64,000 nucleotides of DNA from Shewanella sp. NFH-SH190041 (GTDB lineage: Bacteria; Pseudomonadota; Gammaproteobacteria; Enterobacterales; Shewanellaceae): NCBI RefSeq assembly GCF_024363255.1, contig NZ_AP026070.1:4030001-4094000 (forward strand). The letters are read 5' to 3'. Below are positions 44,683 through 53,635 of the stretch, piece after piece. Position 1 is the stretch's first letter, and each line of letters begins with the position of its first letter. A program made the position numbers and the translations under genes. A model generated the notes under the pieces. The model saw nothing but the letters and a program-made list of their open reading frames with translations. It was not told the origin of the DNA and ran no database searches.

Positions 44683-45693
44683 TTAATACATCGGGCTCAG
44701 CGTTAAGGGCGGCTCATCTAATAACTGTAATTGCTCAACAAAGGCAGCCGTCTGCTGTTGCCAGTATCCCTGCTCGGCAAACCAAGGGAAATACATAGGA
44801 AATGCCGGGTCTTCCCAACGGCGGCTGATCCAGCCACAATGATGCAGCATTCGCATGGCGCGCAGGGGTTCTATCAGCGCCAATTGTCGGGTATCAAAAT
44901 CGCAAAATTCTTCATAGCCTTCGAGCAAAATATCCAGCTGCAGCAATTGATTAGTTCGCTCCCCTGACAGCATCATCCAAATATCCTGCACCGCAGGCCC
45001 CATACAGGCATCATCCAGATCGACAAATCCAGGGCCATCGGGTGTCCAGAGGATATTACCCGGGTGCAAGTCACCGTGTAAGCGAATAAGCTGTCCACCG
45101 TCGGCGGGCCAACACTGTTCAACTCTGGCGATTAAGGCATCTGCTGCCTGAAAAAATGCCGGCTGCAGCCCTTGGGGAACATGGTCGGATTGACGCAACT
45201 GCGCAATAGCATCCCGTCCCCATAACGCCGGGCTCATAGTGATCCTGTGCTGAAATGAAGCGCTGCCAGCCAATTGATGAATACGGCCAATAAAACGTCC
45301 CACCTGTTCCAGATGGGTCAGGTTATCCACTTCAAACTGGCGGCCACCGATAGATGGAAACAGGGCAAAACGATAGCCTTGGTAAAAATGCAGCGTGGTA
45401 CCATCGACAACTACCGGCGCCGCAACGGGGACTTCTGCCTCCGCCAATGCTTGGGTAAAGCTGTGTTCCTCGAGGATCTGGACATCCGTCCAACGACCGG
45501 GCCGGTAAAATTTCACCACATAACGCTGACCGCGGTCACAGCGAAACTGATATACCCGGTTCTCATAACTGTTCAGTGCCAGTAACCCGGTTTCCGGATA
45601 AATCTGCAAGCTTTCAATCGCGGTTAAAATCACATCCGGAGTTAAGCCGTGGTAGTCCACCGCTAAGGCAATTTGATTCATATCAATACTCAT
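44683..45693 (-). CDS. srkA: Stress-response kinase SrkA (YihE)
   Basis: A 336-residue protein kinase-like fold protein of the YihE/APH superfamily. It keeps the ATP-lobe Lys (RYVVKFYRPGRWT near residue 58). The catalytic-loop motif LIRLHGDLHPGNILWT and the metal-binding FVDLDDACMGP are near residues 203 and 225. SrkA/YihE protects cells in Cpx-linked envelope stress, and the gene is normally next to dsbA, as it is here. Its ATG lies inside the preceding stop (4-nt overlap at 45690-45693), a sign of coupled translation with the DUF3630 gene. Confidence 0.9.
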   Translation of the reverse strand: MSIDMNQIALAVDYHGLTPDVILTAIESLQIYPETGLLALNSYENRVYQFRCDRGQRYVVKFYRPGRWTDVQILEEHSFTQALAEAEVPVAAPVVVDGTTLHFYQGYRFALFPSIGGRQFEVDNLTHLEQVGRFIGRIHQLAGSASFQHRITMSPALWGRDAIAQLRQSDHVPQGLQPAFFQAADALIARVEQCWPADGGQLIRLHGDLHPGNILWTPDGPGFVDLDDACMGPAVQDIWMMLSGERTNQLLQLDILLEGYEEFCDFDTRQLALIEPLRAMRMLHHCGWISRRWEDPAFPMYFPWFAEQGYWQQQTAAFVEQLQLLDEPPLTLSPMY

Positions 45694-45989
45694 GCACAGT
45701 CGCCTGCAGGCAGCAGGCGGTGTAAAAACTGCAATATCTCAAACTCGCTGTCATGCTCCACACTCAGCCAGCAGATATCGCCATAAAACTCATAATGCAG
45801 CCATACCCGGCTGCCTTCAAAATCCAATAACCATTGATGCCGGTCGGCCCCCCACTGCCGCTCCACCACCCGGCAGTCCAGCATGGCGGCTAGGGCTGTG
45901 GCAAAACCATCAAAATGGTCAAAATCGGTATCAGCATCAATCTGCAGACTCAAATGCTCACGACTAAGCCCTGTGGTATGAATAGGCAT
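45690..45989 (-). CDS. DUF3630-like protein
   Basis: A 99-residue soluble protein. It is of the DUF3630 kind found between selO and srkA in Shewanella-like genomes. Visible features are LDCRVVERQWGADRHQWLLD near residue 40 and WLHYEFYGDICWLSVEHDSE near 63, with a final FLHRLLPAGD. GAGGGAG precedes the ATG at 45989; the frame opens at 46088 inside selO. It starts 16 nt after selO ends and overlaps srkA by 4 nt, so it is the middle gene of a selO-DUF3630-srkA operon. Function unknown. Confidence 0.7.
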   Translation of the reverse strand: MPIHTTGLSREHLSLQIDADTDFDHFDGFATALAAMLDCRVVERQWGADRHQWLLDFEGSRVWLHYEFYGDICWLSVEHDSEFEILQFLHRLLPAGDCA

Positions 45990-46005
45990 GAATACTCCCT
46001 CAACC

Positions 46006-47469
46006 TCAACTGCTGCAGGAGCAATACAGCTCCTCGCCCCACGCCGGGGGGCGGCGGGCATACTGCGCCATCTGGGGCTGTTCGTCAAACGGGTGACGCA
46101 GCAGTTGATATAGTTGCTGCACAGGTGTCATATCGCCTTGCTCTGCCGCCGAAATCGCTTGCTGCGCGAGGTAATTACGCAGCAGATAAATCGGATTTGC
46201 CCGTTTCCTGTCCCGCTGCCACTGAGCAATATCTGTGATACCACTTAGCCGCTGACGATACATGCCAAGCCAATGCTGCAGCTCCGGGGTGCGTTGCTCA
46301 GGGGTTGGCGCTAAGACTTGCTCCAAAGCGGATAAATCAGCGCCACGAACCTGACAACAACCACGCAGGCTAAGATGATAATCCAGCCCGAAACGCGCTA
46401 AATGTTGCAATAGCGCGCCAATCAACACCATATCTTTTGCATCCGCTGCCGATGAATCGCCTGAAGTAACAAGCGGCAGCAACCCTAATCGCTGCCGCAT
46501 CAACATCAGATAATGTTGCTCCAGCGCAGCCTGATAACCGGCCAAGCCATCTTGCAAATCTGCTTCCGGGATCAATGGCGCCAAGGCATCAGCCAAGCGC
46601 TGCAAATTCCACAAGCCAATCCCGGGCTGATGCTCAAAACGGTAGCGCCCTTCATGATCAGAAAGATTGGCCACGGCTGCCGGACGGTAGCTATCCATAA
46701 AGGCAAAGGGGCCAAAATCCAATGTATCCCCCAGAATCGACATATTGTCGGTATTCAACACGCCATGAATAAAGCCGGCAGCTTGCCAATGGGCAATCAT
46801 CCGCGCGGTTAACTGCACAACGTGTGCAAACCAGCCAGCATAATTACCTTGATGTTGGGGAAAATAACGGGCAATCGTAAAGTCCACCAGCTGGGTTAAC
46901 CCGGTAAGATCCCGCGCAGTATGAGTCAGATATTCAAAGTGACCGAAACGAATATGACTGCGTGCGAGCCGGACACAGATAGCCCCGGACTCCAGCGTTT
47001 CTCGCTGCACGGGAGTATCAGAACCAATAACGGCTAATGCCCGGGTGGTGGGGATCCCTAAATGATGCAAAGCTTCACTGCCCAGAAATTCCCGGATAGT
47101 AGAGCGCAGCACTGCCCGACCATCACCATGGCGAGAAAATGGGGTTCGGCCAGCGCCTTTAAGCGCCACATCCCAAGGCCGCGCCTGATGATCAGTTAAC
47201 TCCCCTAACAAAATAGCCCGACCATCCCCTAACGTTGGGGTATAACCACCGAACTGATGTCCGGCATAAGCCTGAGCATAATAGTGCGCTTCAGGCAGTC
47301 GAACGTTACCGGAAAAGACCGCGAGCCAGTCCTTATCTGGTGGGCCCATTTCAAGCATCGCGGCGCAATCGTTGCTCCACAGCACCCAGTGGGGATGTGT
47401 CAGCCCGGCTGGCGTGACCGGGCGGCACAATTGCGGTAACTGCTGACAAAATGACTGCATCCACTGCAT
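46006..47469 (-). CDS. selO: Protein adenylyltransferase SelO (YdiU)
   Basis: A 487-residue pseudokinase-fold enzyme that moves AMP to proteins and is linked to oxidative stress. The ATP-binding region carries AYAGHQFGGYTPTLGDGRAI near residue 66 and KGAGRTPFSRHGDGRAVLRS near residue 103. VLNTDNMSILGDTLDFGPFA is near residue 237. The conserved Cys near the C-terminus is present (ELYCSCSS); in some eukaryotic members it is selenocysteine. AAGGAA precedes the ATG. It is the first gene of the operon leading to srkA. Confidence 0.9.
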   Translation of the reverse strand: MQWMQSFCQQLPQLCRPVTPAGLTHPHWVLWSNDCAAMLEMGPPDKDWLAVFSGNVRLPEAHYYAQAYAGHQFGGYTPTLGDGRAILLGELTDHQARPWDVALKGAGRTPFSRHGDGRAVLRSTIREFLGSEALHHLGIPTTRALAVIGSDTPVQRETLESGAICVRLARSHIRFGHFEYLTHTARDLTGLTQLVDFTIARYFPQHQGNYAGWFAHVVQLTARMIAHWQAAGFIHGVLNTDNMSILGDTLDFGPFAFMDSYRPAAVANLSDHEGRYRFEHQPGIGLWNLQRLADALAPLIPEADLQDGLAGYQAALEQHYLMLMRQRLGLLPLVTSGDSSAADAKDMVLIGALLQHLARFGLDYHLSLRGCCQVRGADLSALEQVLAPTPEQRTPELQHWLGMYRQRLSGITDIAQWQRDRKRANPIYLLRNYLAQQAISAAEQGDMTPVQQLYQLLRHPFDEQPQMAQYARRPPAWGEELYCSCSS

Positions 47470-47502
47470 CTAGTAATTCCTTTTATGTTTAGCCACTGAC
47501 TC

Positions 47503-47790
47503 TTAACGCTGACTCTGCTGACAAACCAACAGTCCGGCATCATCGGTACGACAGTGCAATCCACACAGATAGTCACCCTGATCATCATTCAAGGTAATCA
47601 TCCCCTTGCCCTTTAATTGGCATTGTTCCAACGTATGGTAATAACCACTGATATCACTCATCTTAAATTGATGTAGCGACAATGGCCCATCTGCTTGTTT
47701 AGCCGATGGCACATAGATCAGACTCCAATTTGCAGGCTCAATGCAGCCACCCAACAACAGTGCGCCCAGCGCAATAACCCAGTATTTCAT
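47503..47790 (-). CDS. Small lipoprotein
   Basis: A 95-residue putative lipoprotein. The signal peptide MKYWVIALGALLLGGC ends in a lipobox (LGGC), so Cys16 would be lipidated. The mature part contains four Cys (CQLKG, LCGLHC, VCQQ) and LNDDQGDYLCGLHC. I do not recognise a family. TTGGAG before the ATG supports the start. It precedes selO on the same strand by 33 nt, so it may be co-transcribed with it. Confidence 0.75.
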   Translation of the reverse strand: MKYWVIALGALLLGGCIEPANWSLIYVPSAKQADGPLSLHQFKMSDISGYYHTLEQCQLKGKGMITLNDDQGDYLCGLHCRTDDAGLLVCQQSQR

Positions 47791-48146
47791 GTCGACTCCA
47801 ATCCCTAGGGTCTGTTGACCTTTCGTGATTAAATTTCATTCGAGATAAAAGCGTGTTAATCGCGGCGAGTGGTTTGCTGCCTAGTTATGCTAAGCAAGAA
47901 CCGCTCAACAAAACGTAAAACGCTTTTAGCCGAACCCTGCGGGCAGCGTTTGAGACGCCTTTCTACTGCGTATCAGGTAGCGCACTACCGATCAAAGCCT
48001 CGGCCTTGTATAAAGCATCCTCAAATCGCTGCAAAAACAAACTTGAAAGCTCAACAGCTCCTAGATATTCAACCTAAGGTACAAAAAAAGCGGGCTGTCA
48101 GGCACCGCTTCATCACCAATCACCACCGTCTGACTGGCGCCATATT
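47791..48146. other. Gene-free stretch with possible mobile-element remnant
   Basis: About 355 nt. From 47810 it opens with GGGTCTGTTGACCTTTCG, which looks like an IS terminus, followed by a run that translates only into frame-broken protein on either strand. I read it as an eroded IS fragment and not as a gene. Confidence 0.35.
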
Positions 48147-49133
48147 TTACCCGCCAGCTTTGTTTTTGGCTCTGGCGATCCGGGTTTTACGCCCGGTAAA
48201 TCCGGTGACTGTGCCATCATCAAGTCCCAATGCCAAAGCGTCATCACACAATGCTAGTGCATTATCAAAATCCCCTCGATCACTTAATAAGGTGCTGAGC
48301 TGCATATGTCCATGTCCGTTGAGGGGGTTGGCTCCCGCTTGGATCAGCTGCCGAAAACGGGGCAGACGCGCTGCGCCAAATTCGAGATAATCATGCTGTT
48401 TACGGTGGCGGTAACACTGGTCAATCACCGCCAGCAGTGTCTTAAATGCGCCCTCTATATCTTGCGGCGCTGCATCCTCTGTATCGTCTGCGGCATAATA
48501 AGCAGACAAAACTGTCACCATGGATTTATCAGCCCAATCCGGTATTTCCATGGCACTTATCGCAAGAGTCGGCTTGTCAGCGTCTGGTGACGCGGCTTGA
48601 TTTTCACAGGCTTGAGTCTTGACTAAATCTGCTGTTACTGACTCAGTATCAGCAACTTGCGCCATATCAGGCTCACGCGTAGCAGGTTCAGAATCAATGG
48701 ATGTCGACTCAGATGCTACCGTATCAACCACCTCGTCAGCAGCGTCATCTTGGCTGTTAGTATCCGATACAGCGCAAAGCTCCTGCGAGGTGTCGTTAGA
48801 TGCCGACACCGCAGTATTGTCAGACAAAGTATCAGACTGAGGTATTGACGTATGCTCGGTTGGCACTGATGAGGACGACGATTCAGGAGGGGCAAAACGG
48901 CTATTATCAGCGTCCAGCTTAGTCGCTTCAGATTCTGATGCTGTCGGTGTATCTGTCGCTTGAGACATGCTGGGTGGCGCTAAAGGCTCTCCACCAGCTT
49001 CATCGAGGATCTGCTTGGCATTGCGCTCCGCCTCATGTCGACTTTGCTGCAATTCATGCTCTGCCAGACGCTTAGCGCGCAAATAGAGAAATATCCCCAG
49101 TGCCAATAAAATTATAATTGCCAACAGCTTCAT
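48147..49133 (-). CDS. Membrane-anchored acidic low-complexity protein
   Basis: A 328-residue protein with a single N-terminal membrane helix (KLLAIIILLALGIFLYLRA). A basic helix follows (AEHELQQSRHEAERNAKQIL), then ~130 residues of Ser/Thr/Asp/Glu-rich disordered sequence. The C-terminal ~110 residues are folded, with a TPR-like helix pair (FDNALALCDDALALGLDDG). I do not recognise the family. GGGGAA before ATG 49133 supports the start; the frame opens at 49223 with an unlikely leader. The topology suggests an inner-membrane anchored scaffold. Confidence 0.65.
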   Translation of the reverse strand: MKLLAIIILLALGIFLYLRAKRLAEHELQQSRHEAERNAKQILDEAGGEPLAPPSMSQATDTPTASESEATKLDADNSRFAPPESSSSSVPTEHTSIPQSDTLSDNTAVSASNDTSQELCAVSDTNSQDDAADEVVDTVASESTSIDSEPATREPDMAQVADTESVTADLVKTQACENQAASPDADKPTLAISAMEIPDWADKSMVTVLSAYYAADDTEDAAPQDIEGAFKTLLAVIDQCYRHRKQHDYLEFGAARLPRFRQLIQAGANPLNGHGHMQLSTLLSDRGDFDNALALCDDALALGLDDGTVTGFTGRKTRIARAKNKAGG

Positions 49134-49417
49134 TATATTATTTCCCCTATCTGCGGTGAAAACGGATGATTCCGTTCTGCCTTCATCCCTGAACCTCCCG
49201 CGCTTTCCCCTGTCGCATATCATTTTATGGTACTTACGGAAGCGTTTGATTACCTTACCTCAAATTAGGTTAATCGCTCAAACAGCAATCATGCCAACTG
49301 CTGGGACATTTTGTTAATCACGCATCCATCGGCAGTAAAACTTGGTACAATCCCTGCCTTGTCCACCGGGTGCGGTTTTCCACCCGGGACTGCCCACACG
49401 CCCAAAAGGACGCAACC

Positions 49418-49777
49418 ATGCAAAATATCTTAATTGTGGCTCACGCTACCCCCTACGGCAGCGAAAAATTCTTTAATGCTATGCGTATCGCCCTGTCACT
49501 GCAGGAGCAGGAAGAAACGCCAGTCTCACTCAAGCTGTTCTTGATGTCCGATGCGGTGTTTGGCGCAATCAAACATCAAAGCACCCCAGATTTAAGTTAT
49601 AACCTGCAACAGATGCTGGAAATTCTTACTGCCCAACAAGTTCCTGTTTCCCTGTGCAAAACCTGCTGTGAAGCCCGGGGCGTGAAGGCCGAAATGTTAG
49701 TTGAAGGCGCTGAAATTGGCACCTTGACACAGTTAACGCAATGGACTCTGGCTGCCGATAAAGTTATCCATATTTAA
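49418..49777 (+). CDS. DsrE/DsrF (YchN-like) family protein
   Basis: A 119-residue protein of the DsrE/YchN fold. The first strand and loop read QNILIVAHATPYGSEKFFNA, followed by VSLKLFLMSDAVFGAIKHQS. The Cys-bearing loop VSLCKTCCEARGVKA is near residue 80. Members are small oligomeric proteins in sulfur relay or of unknown role; this copy has an unusual CKTCC. AAAGGACG precedes the ATG at 49418; the longer frame is rejected. It lies divergent from the acidic membrane protein. Confidence 0.8.
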   Translation: MQNILIVAHATPYGSEKFFNAMRIALSLQEQEETPVSLKLFLMSDAVFGAIKHQSTPDLSYNLQQMLEILTAQQVPVSLCKTCCEARGVKAEMLVEGAEIGTLTQLTQWTLAADKVIHI

Positions 49778-49865
49778 GGCTGCGTCAGTTCAAATTTTGA
49801 CACACACCTTTTGTCAGCTATGTAAGCAGCTTCTAAAATAGATTTATTTTTCAAAGGAGTAGTAT

Positions 49866-50270
49866 ATGGCTGACAAAATCCCTCTCTCTGGCGGTCTAGA
49901 GCAGGAATACCAAACTATTGCCGCCATGGTGAACCTGTATTGCCGCAAACATCACGGCAAAAACAGCCCCTGTGATGAATGCCAACAATTTTTGCACTAT
50001 GTCAGAATGCGACTAGATCGCTGCCCTTATGGCACAGCAAAACCTACCTGTAACCGCTGTCCGGTTCACTGTTACAAACCAGCAGAAAAAGCCCAAGCCA
50101 AAACGATCATGCGCTTTGCCGGCCCACGAATGCTATTGCATCACCCATTGTTGGCAATAAAGCACCTTTGGCATGAACGTCGTCCAGCCCCGGGCTTACC
50201 ACCCAAAGCACAATCTAATCGCCATCTGCGACAAGCTAAACCGCAAAGTGATTCTGACCAACATCAATAA
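49866..50270 (+). CDS. YgbA-like (nitrous oxide-stimulated promoter family) protein
   Basis: A 134-residue Cys-rich protein of the YgbA_NO type. It reads MVNLYCRKHHGKNSPCDECQ near residue 20 and RLDRCPYGTAKPTCNRCPVH near residue 50. CYKPAEKAQ and MRFAGPRMLLHHPLLAIKHL follow. The spaced Cys pairs could bind Zn or Fe-S. E. coli YgbA is induced by nitrosative stress through NsrR/NorR; no such operator is obvious here. AAAGGAG precedes the ATG. The C-terminal 30 residues are low-complexity. Confidence 0.75.
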   Translation: MADKIPLSGGLEQEYQTIAAMVNLYCRKHHGKNSPCDECQQFLHYVRMRLDRCPYGTAKPTCNRCPVHCYKPAEKAQAKTIMRFAGPRMLLHHPLLAIKHLWHERRPAPGLPPKAQSNRHLRQAKPQSDSDQHQ

Positions 50271-50367
50271 TTTGTTAATATCCCAGTCTTGGCAATTTTT
50301 ATCCGGCCACCTGACTAGCGCCGGTGGCTGATATTCCTCACAGCTGTCACTGGAAGTAAATTGAGTT

Positions 50368-51249
50368 ATGAATGATCTCAGCCTGATGCTGCGCAACGCC
50401 GAAACCTGGCTAGCCCTGATCGGTGGCAGCCACTGTTTGCTACTGCTTTGGTTGCTGCGCAAAGTGCGTTACCACAATCATACTCAAGCTAAGCTGCTGT
50501 CGGCCTTACTGGGACTCGTGACACTGTTTTTTTTCAGTCAATTACTGGAAGGAATTGCGCCTGAGCAACATAACCAAGCGCTATTGGCAGTCCTTCAGGG
50601 AAGTGCCTATCTGTTTGCCCCTTTATTGTATCTCTATTGCCGACAGCTCCAGGGGCAAGGTTGGCAACGCCTGCAGATATGGCATTTTCTCCCCAGCGGA
50701 CTGATTTTTTGTGGGAGTCAGCTCCGGCTCGGTCCGTCAGAACAAGCCCATGTTCTTATGCTTGGTTTTATCCTACAAAGCAGCGGATATTTGCTGGTAT
50801 TAGCTTGGTCGTTACGACGCCATCATCCAACCACTAACGCTAGTCTTAAAATTTCGCGCCGTTGGCAATGGGCCTTGCTACTAACCGCCACAGGTAACCT
50901 GCTGCTATATACATTTTTAACCGTATTACCCGCACTGCTGGCGATAATGGTACCGCCAATATTGCAGCTAACCCCGGAACTTGGCCTGCTACTCAGTATT
51001 TATGGTCTGGCCGTTTATGGCCTGATCCAAACTAACGAACTGGCCTATCAGCATGGATGGCAAACCGCCGCAATGAAACGCCAATCCCAGTCTGTTGAGC
51101 AAGTGTTAGAGCAAGAAGAGCTGGATTTTCTGCAGCAGGTGCTGAGTGAGCCTCCAGCTGTCACGCCAATGGCTACTGAGTTAGTGACGGATGTCCCCAA
51201 GGCGCCGGCGGCAATGGGACAGGATGATTCAAATCAAATACCACGGTAA
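50368..51249 (+). CDS. 7TM sensor-like membrane protein lacking an HTH
   Basis: A 293-residue inner-membrane protein with about seven hydrophobic helices in its first 220 residues, for example AETWLALIGGSHCLLLLWLL, LLSALLGLVTLFFFSQLLEG, LLLTATGNLLLYTFLTVLPA and LGLLLSIYGLAVYGLIQTNE. This is the pattern of the N-terminal 7TM sensor of AraC-type membrane-bound regulators, where a cytosolic HTH would follow. Here the C-terminal 60 residues contain a Gln/Glu-rich helix and a disordered end without HTH. A decayed IS lies ~90 nt downstream, so the HTH part may have been lost. GGAAG precedes the ATG. Confidence 0.6.
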   Translation: MNDLSLMLRNAETWLALIGGSHCLLLLWLLRKVRYHNHTQAKLLSALLGLVTLFFFSQLLEGIAPEQHNQALLAVLQGSAYLFAPLLYLYCRQLQGQGWQRLQIWHFLPSGLIFCGSQLRLGPSEQAHVLMLGFILQSSGYLLVLAWSLRRHHPTTNASLKISRRWQWALLLTATGNLLLYTFLTVLPALLAIMVPPILQLTPELGLLLSIYGLAVYGLIQTNELAYQHGWQTAAMKRQSQSVEQVLEQEELDFLQQVLSEPPAVTPMATELVTDVPKAPAAMGQDDSNQIPR

Positions 51250-51337
51250 AGCGCCGATTTTCCCGGGTACATCTAAAAGAGGCAATAATGATCAAATCAT
51301 TTGCTTAAATACTAATGCCCTAGGGTTTTCAGCCGCT

Positions 51338-52270
51338 TTACGAGATTAGCTGGCGAATAGGTATACCAAGTCTTATGACCTTGTTTAATACTTTAACGCC
51401 AGCCAATGCTTCCCTCACTTGTGCATTGTAGTCACGCAGACTCAATTTGGCACTAATGAGCTGTTTGTAGCGATACATAGCAGTCTCAGATAGGGAACGC
51501 TTATGGTAATTTATGGTAATGATTCATCAATTTCCATTGCTTCAACTCTCCAGCTTTAAGCGCATCTACGGCTTCATTTCTAGGGTGCCCTCGTTCCCAA
51601 TATCCAGCATTTGAGCGGGGTGGAATTGTCGGCTTCGCCTGCTTTTGTCGCAATAGCTTGTGACAAGTCTTGGTATCGTAAGCCCCGTCAGCAGAGACTT
51701 GTCTAACCCTTCATCTGAGTGGATTTAGCAATGCTAAAAGCACTTCATTATCTGCCACATTTTCGAGACTTACTTGAGCACCTATGATGTCGTGTGTAGT
51801 AGCATCGATTACCAAATGAAGCTTACGCCAAATCTGGCGTTTTTCTTTGTCATGCTTATGCATTTTCCATTCACCTTCACCATACACTTTGAGACCCGTA
51901 ACATCGACAACAACATGCGCAACTGTACCTCTAGCGGGATTGCGGTACTTAATGTCAACAGTCTTGGCGCGTTTACTGATACAACTGTAATTGGGGGGGA
52001 ATTAACGATATCTTCATCAGTTGAAACAGGGAATTGATAAAGCCTTCTGTCGCACGCAAAGACAGCTTAAAAATCTCTTTGAGCATCAAGGCCGTTTCAA
52101 TGGCGGTATCGCTGAATTGAAAGCCTCTACCGCGACCACCATGATGCTGGGTACAATGCCAAGCGTTAATCGCCGTCTCGTCCAACTAAAAAGTGACCGA
52201 GCCACGATTGACAAATGCCTGATTGTATTGCCTCTAATTGGTGATATTGCGTTTCGACTTACCTATGACA
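51338..52270 (-). pseudogene. Decayed IS5-family transposase
   Basis: On the minus strand the broken frames together read like an IS5-family transposase. The N-terminal part contains QYNQAFVNRGSVTF and LDETAINAWHC, then GFQFSDTAIETALMLKEIF. The middle has TGLKVYGEGEWKMHKH and KLHLVIDATTHDIIGAQV. The end is YKQLISAKLSLRDYNAQV...LGIPIRQLIS. At least two TAG codons replace the usual Trp codons near the start (N-TAG-RQYNQ and TF-TAG-LDE), and the frame shifts near 51970 and around 51600-51700. No intact product is possible. Confidence 0.75.
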
Positions 52271-52492
52271 CAGTCCGTAAACCTACACTGCATGATCAGA
52301 TCATGGAGGACCAAAAAGGTTCCGCAGATTTAGGCAACAACGCCCCATCAACGTTGTCTCAGTTATCAATCTATTTTGAGGAAAAACTGGAAACCGACAC
52401 GATCTGTTAGTGATCTTAATACATAAACTTAAACATCTTATATAGTTTCAATATGTCTTTAACTAAGACAGCTAATCCTTACAGATCAACTC
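52271..52492. other. Fragment beside the decayed IS
   Basis: A ~130-codon plus-strand frame (52021-52410) overlaps the IS in antisense and continues into unique DNA that reads LHDQIMEDQKGSADLGNN and FEEKLETDTIC. It may be the 3' end of a gene interrupted by the IS. No start or family can be supported. Confidence 0.35.
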
Positions 52493-52540
52493 AAAAAAAA
52501 TAAACCCCTAACATCCAAAATTGGATTGTTAAGGGTTTAA
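52493..52540 (-). terminator. Terminator stranded outside the IS30
   Basis: A long stem (AAACCCCTAACATCCAA / TTGGATTGTTAAGGGTTT, one bulge each side) sits 19 nt outside the IS30 end. On the minus strand it is followed by TTTTTTTT. It was probably the terminator of the minus-strand ArgR-like gene before IS30 inserted. Confidence 0.7.
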
Positions 52541-52558
52541 CACGCGCATTCAACCCCG

Positions 52559-53617
52559 AAGTGCACCACTCGCTTCATTAAGCTGCTTTTCGTAATTCAT
52601 CGAATACTACAGCAGGCTGTTTGAAACCAAGGCACTTTCTCGGACGTGAGTTAAGTGCTCGTTCGATGTCAGCAATTTGCTTATCCGTTACCGTGCGTAA
52701 ATCAGTTCCCTTGCGGATATACTGCCGCAACAGACCATTGAAATTCTCATTCAACCCACGTTCCCATGATGAGTATGGGTTGGCGAAATAGATATCTACC
52801 TTCAGTGCTTGTGCAACCTTTTGATGGTCACAGAACTCGCTGCCATTGTCCGCTGTGATAGTGTGAACGTGACTGCGATACCGCCAAAGCATGCCTATCA
52901 TGGCTCGGCTCACATCGGCTGCGCTTTTGGCGGGCACTTTACGGATTAGATACAGTTTGCTTTTGCGTTCAACCAAACTGACTATAGCGCCAGTGCCTTG
53001 TTTTCCCAACACCGTATCGGCTTCCCAATCACCTAATCGTGCTTTTTCGTCGACAACTGCCGGCCGGTGTTCAATACCTATGCGATTTGGAATGATAACC
53101 CGTTTCGCACGACAGCCTTTGCGGTATTTACGATGACCGCGTCTCAGCGCTTTATAGAGCTTTCCGCCACGCTGCTTGTCCTGCTGAACAAAGCCATAAA
53201 TCCATGCATGACTGACAGGGTAACCGATAAGTTGACCTACGCCCGCGATTTGTTCTGGACTCCACTTTTGCTTCAGTCCGAACTCAACGAAAGTGACGGT
53301 CGTTACAGACACTCGATTTTTGGCAGCCTGGCAGCGGCGCTTAACTGTCTTGGCCTGTGCAACTTCAGGCAAATAATGATTGTCACGAATACGGTTACGA
53401 CGAACCTCTCTACTCACCGTGCTGTGGCTCACTTTTAAGCGTTTGCCGATTGCTCGATAGCTGAAGCCCTCGCGTAGGTAGGCTTCGATCTGGTATCGTT
53501 GCCCTTCGATCAACTGCTTGTAACTCATGGTAATGACTTCTATTTGTTTGGCGACGATAGAGTACCACCTACAGGCAGTTGATCTCTTCTTACCGTTTAA
53601 CCATGAGTGGTGCACTT
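52559..53617 (-). mobile_element. IS30-family insertion sequence
   Basis: An intact element of ~1.06 kb. It is bounded by perfect 13-nt inverted repeats: AAGTGCACCACTC at 52559-52571 and GAGTGGTGCACTT at 53605-53617. The ends may extend a few bases, and no target duplication is evident. It carries one full transposase gene. Confidence 0.85.
52578..53528 (-). CDS. IS30-family transposase
   Basis: A 316-residue DDE transposase. The N-terminal HTH (SYKQLIEGQRYQIEAYLREG near residue 2, GKRLKVSHSTVSREVRRN near residue 28) binds the ends. The catalytic domain carries RLGDWEADTVLGKQG (first Asp), VHTITADNGSEFCDHQ (second Asp) and SSWERGLNENFNGLLRQYI (Glu). The final IERALNSRPRKCLGFKQPA is typical of IS30. 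The ATG at 53528 is chosen because the family starts there; the frame is open to 53615 in the terminal repeat. It looks intact. Confidence 0.95.
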   Translation of the reverse strand: MSYKQLIEGQRYQIEAYLREGFSYRAIGKRLKVSHSTVSREVRRNRIRDNHYLPEVAQAKTVKRRCQAAKNRVSVTTVTFVEFGLKQKWSPEQIAGVGQLIGYPVSHAWIYGFVQQDKQRGGKLYKALRRGHRKYRKGCRAKRVIIPNRIGIEHRPAVVDEKARLGDWEADTVLGKQGTGAIVSLVERKSKLYLIRKVPAKSAADVSRAMIGMLWRYRSHVHTITADNGSEFCDHQKVAQALKVDIYFANPYSSWERGLNENFNGLLRQYIRKGTDLRTVTDKQIADIERALNSRPRKCLGFKQPAVVFDELRKAA

Positions 53618-53635
53618 ATTATCTGAATTCAAGCA

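Noticed and set aside
47869..48390. 173-codon plus-strand frame
   Set aside because: It overlaps the acidic membrane protein gene in antisense, has no RBS or family features, and begins in an IS-like remnant.
52021..52410. 129-codon plus-strand frame over the IS5 remnant
   Set aside because: About half of it is antisense to the transposase; only the end could be real coding remnant, so it is not called as a gene.
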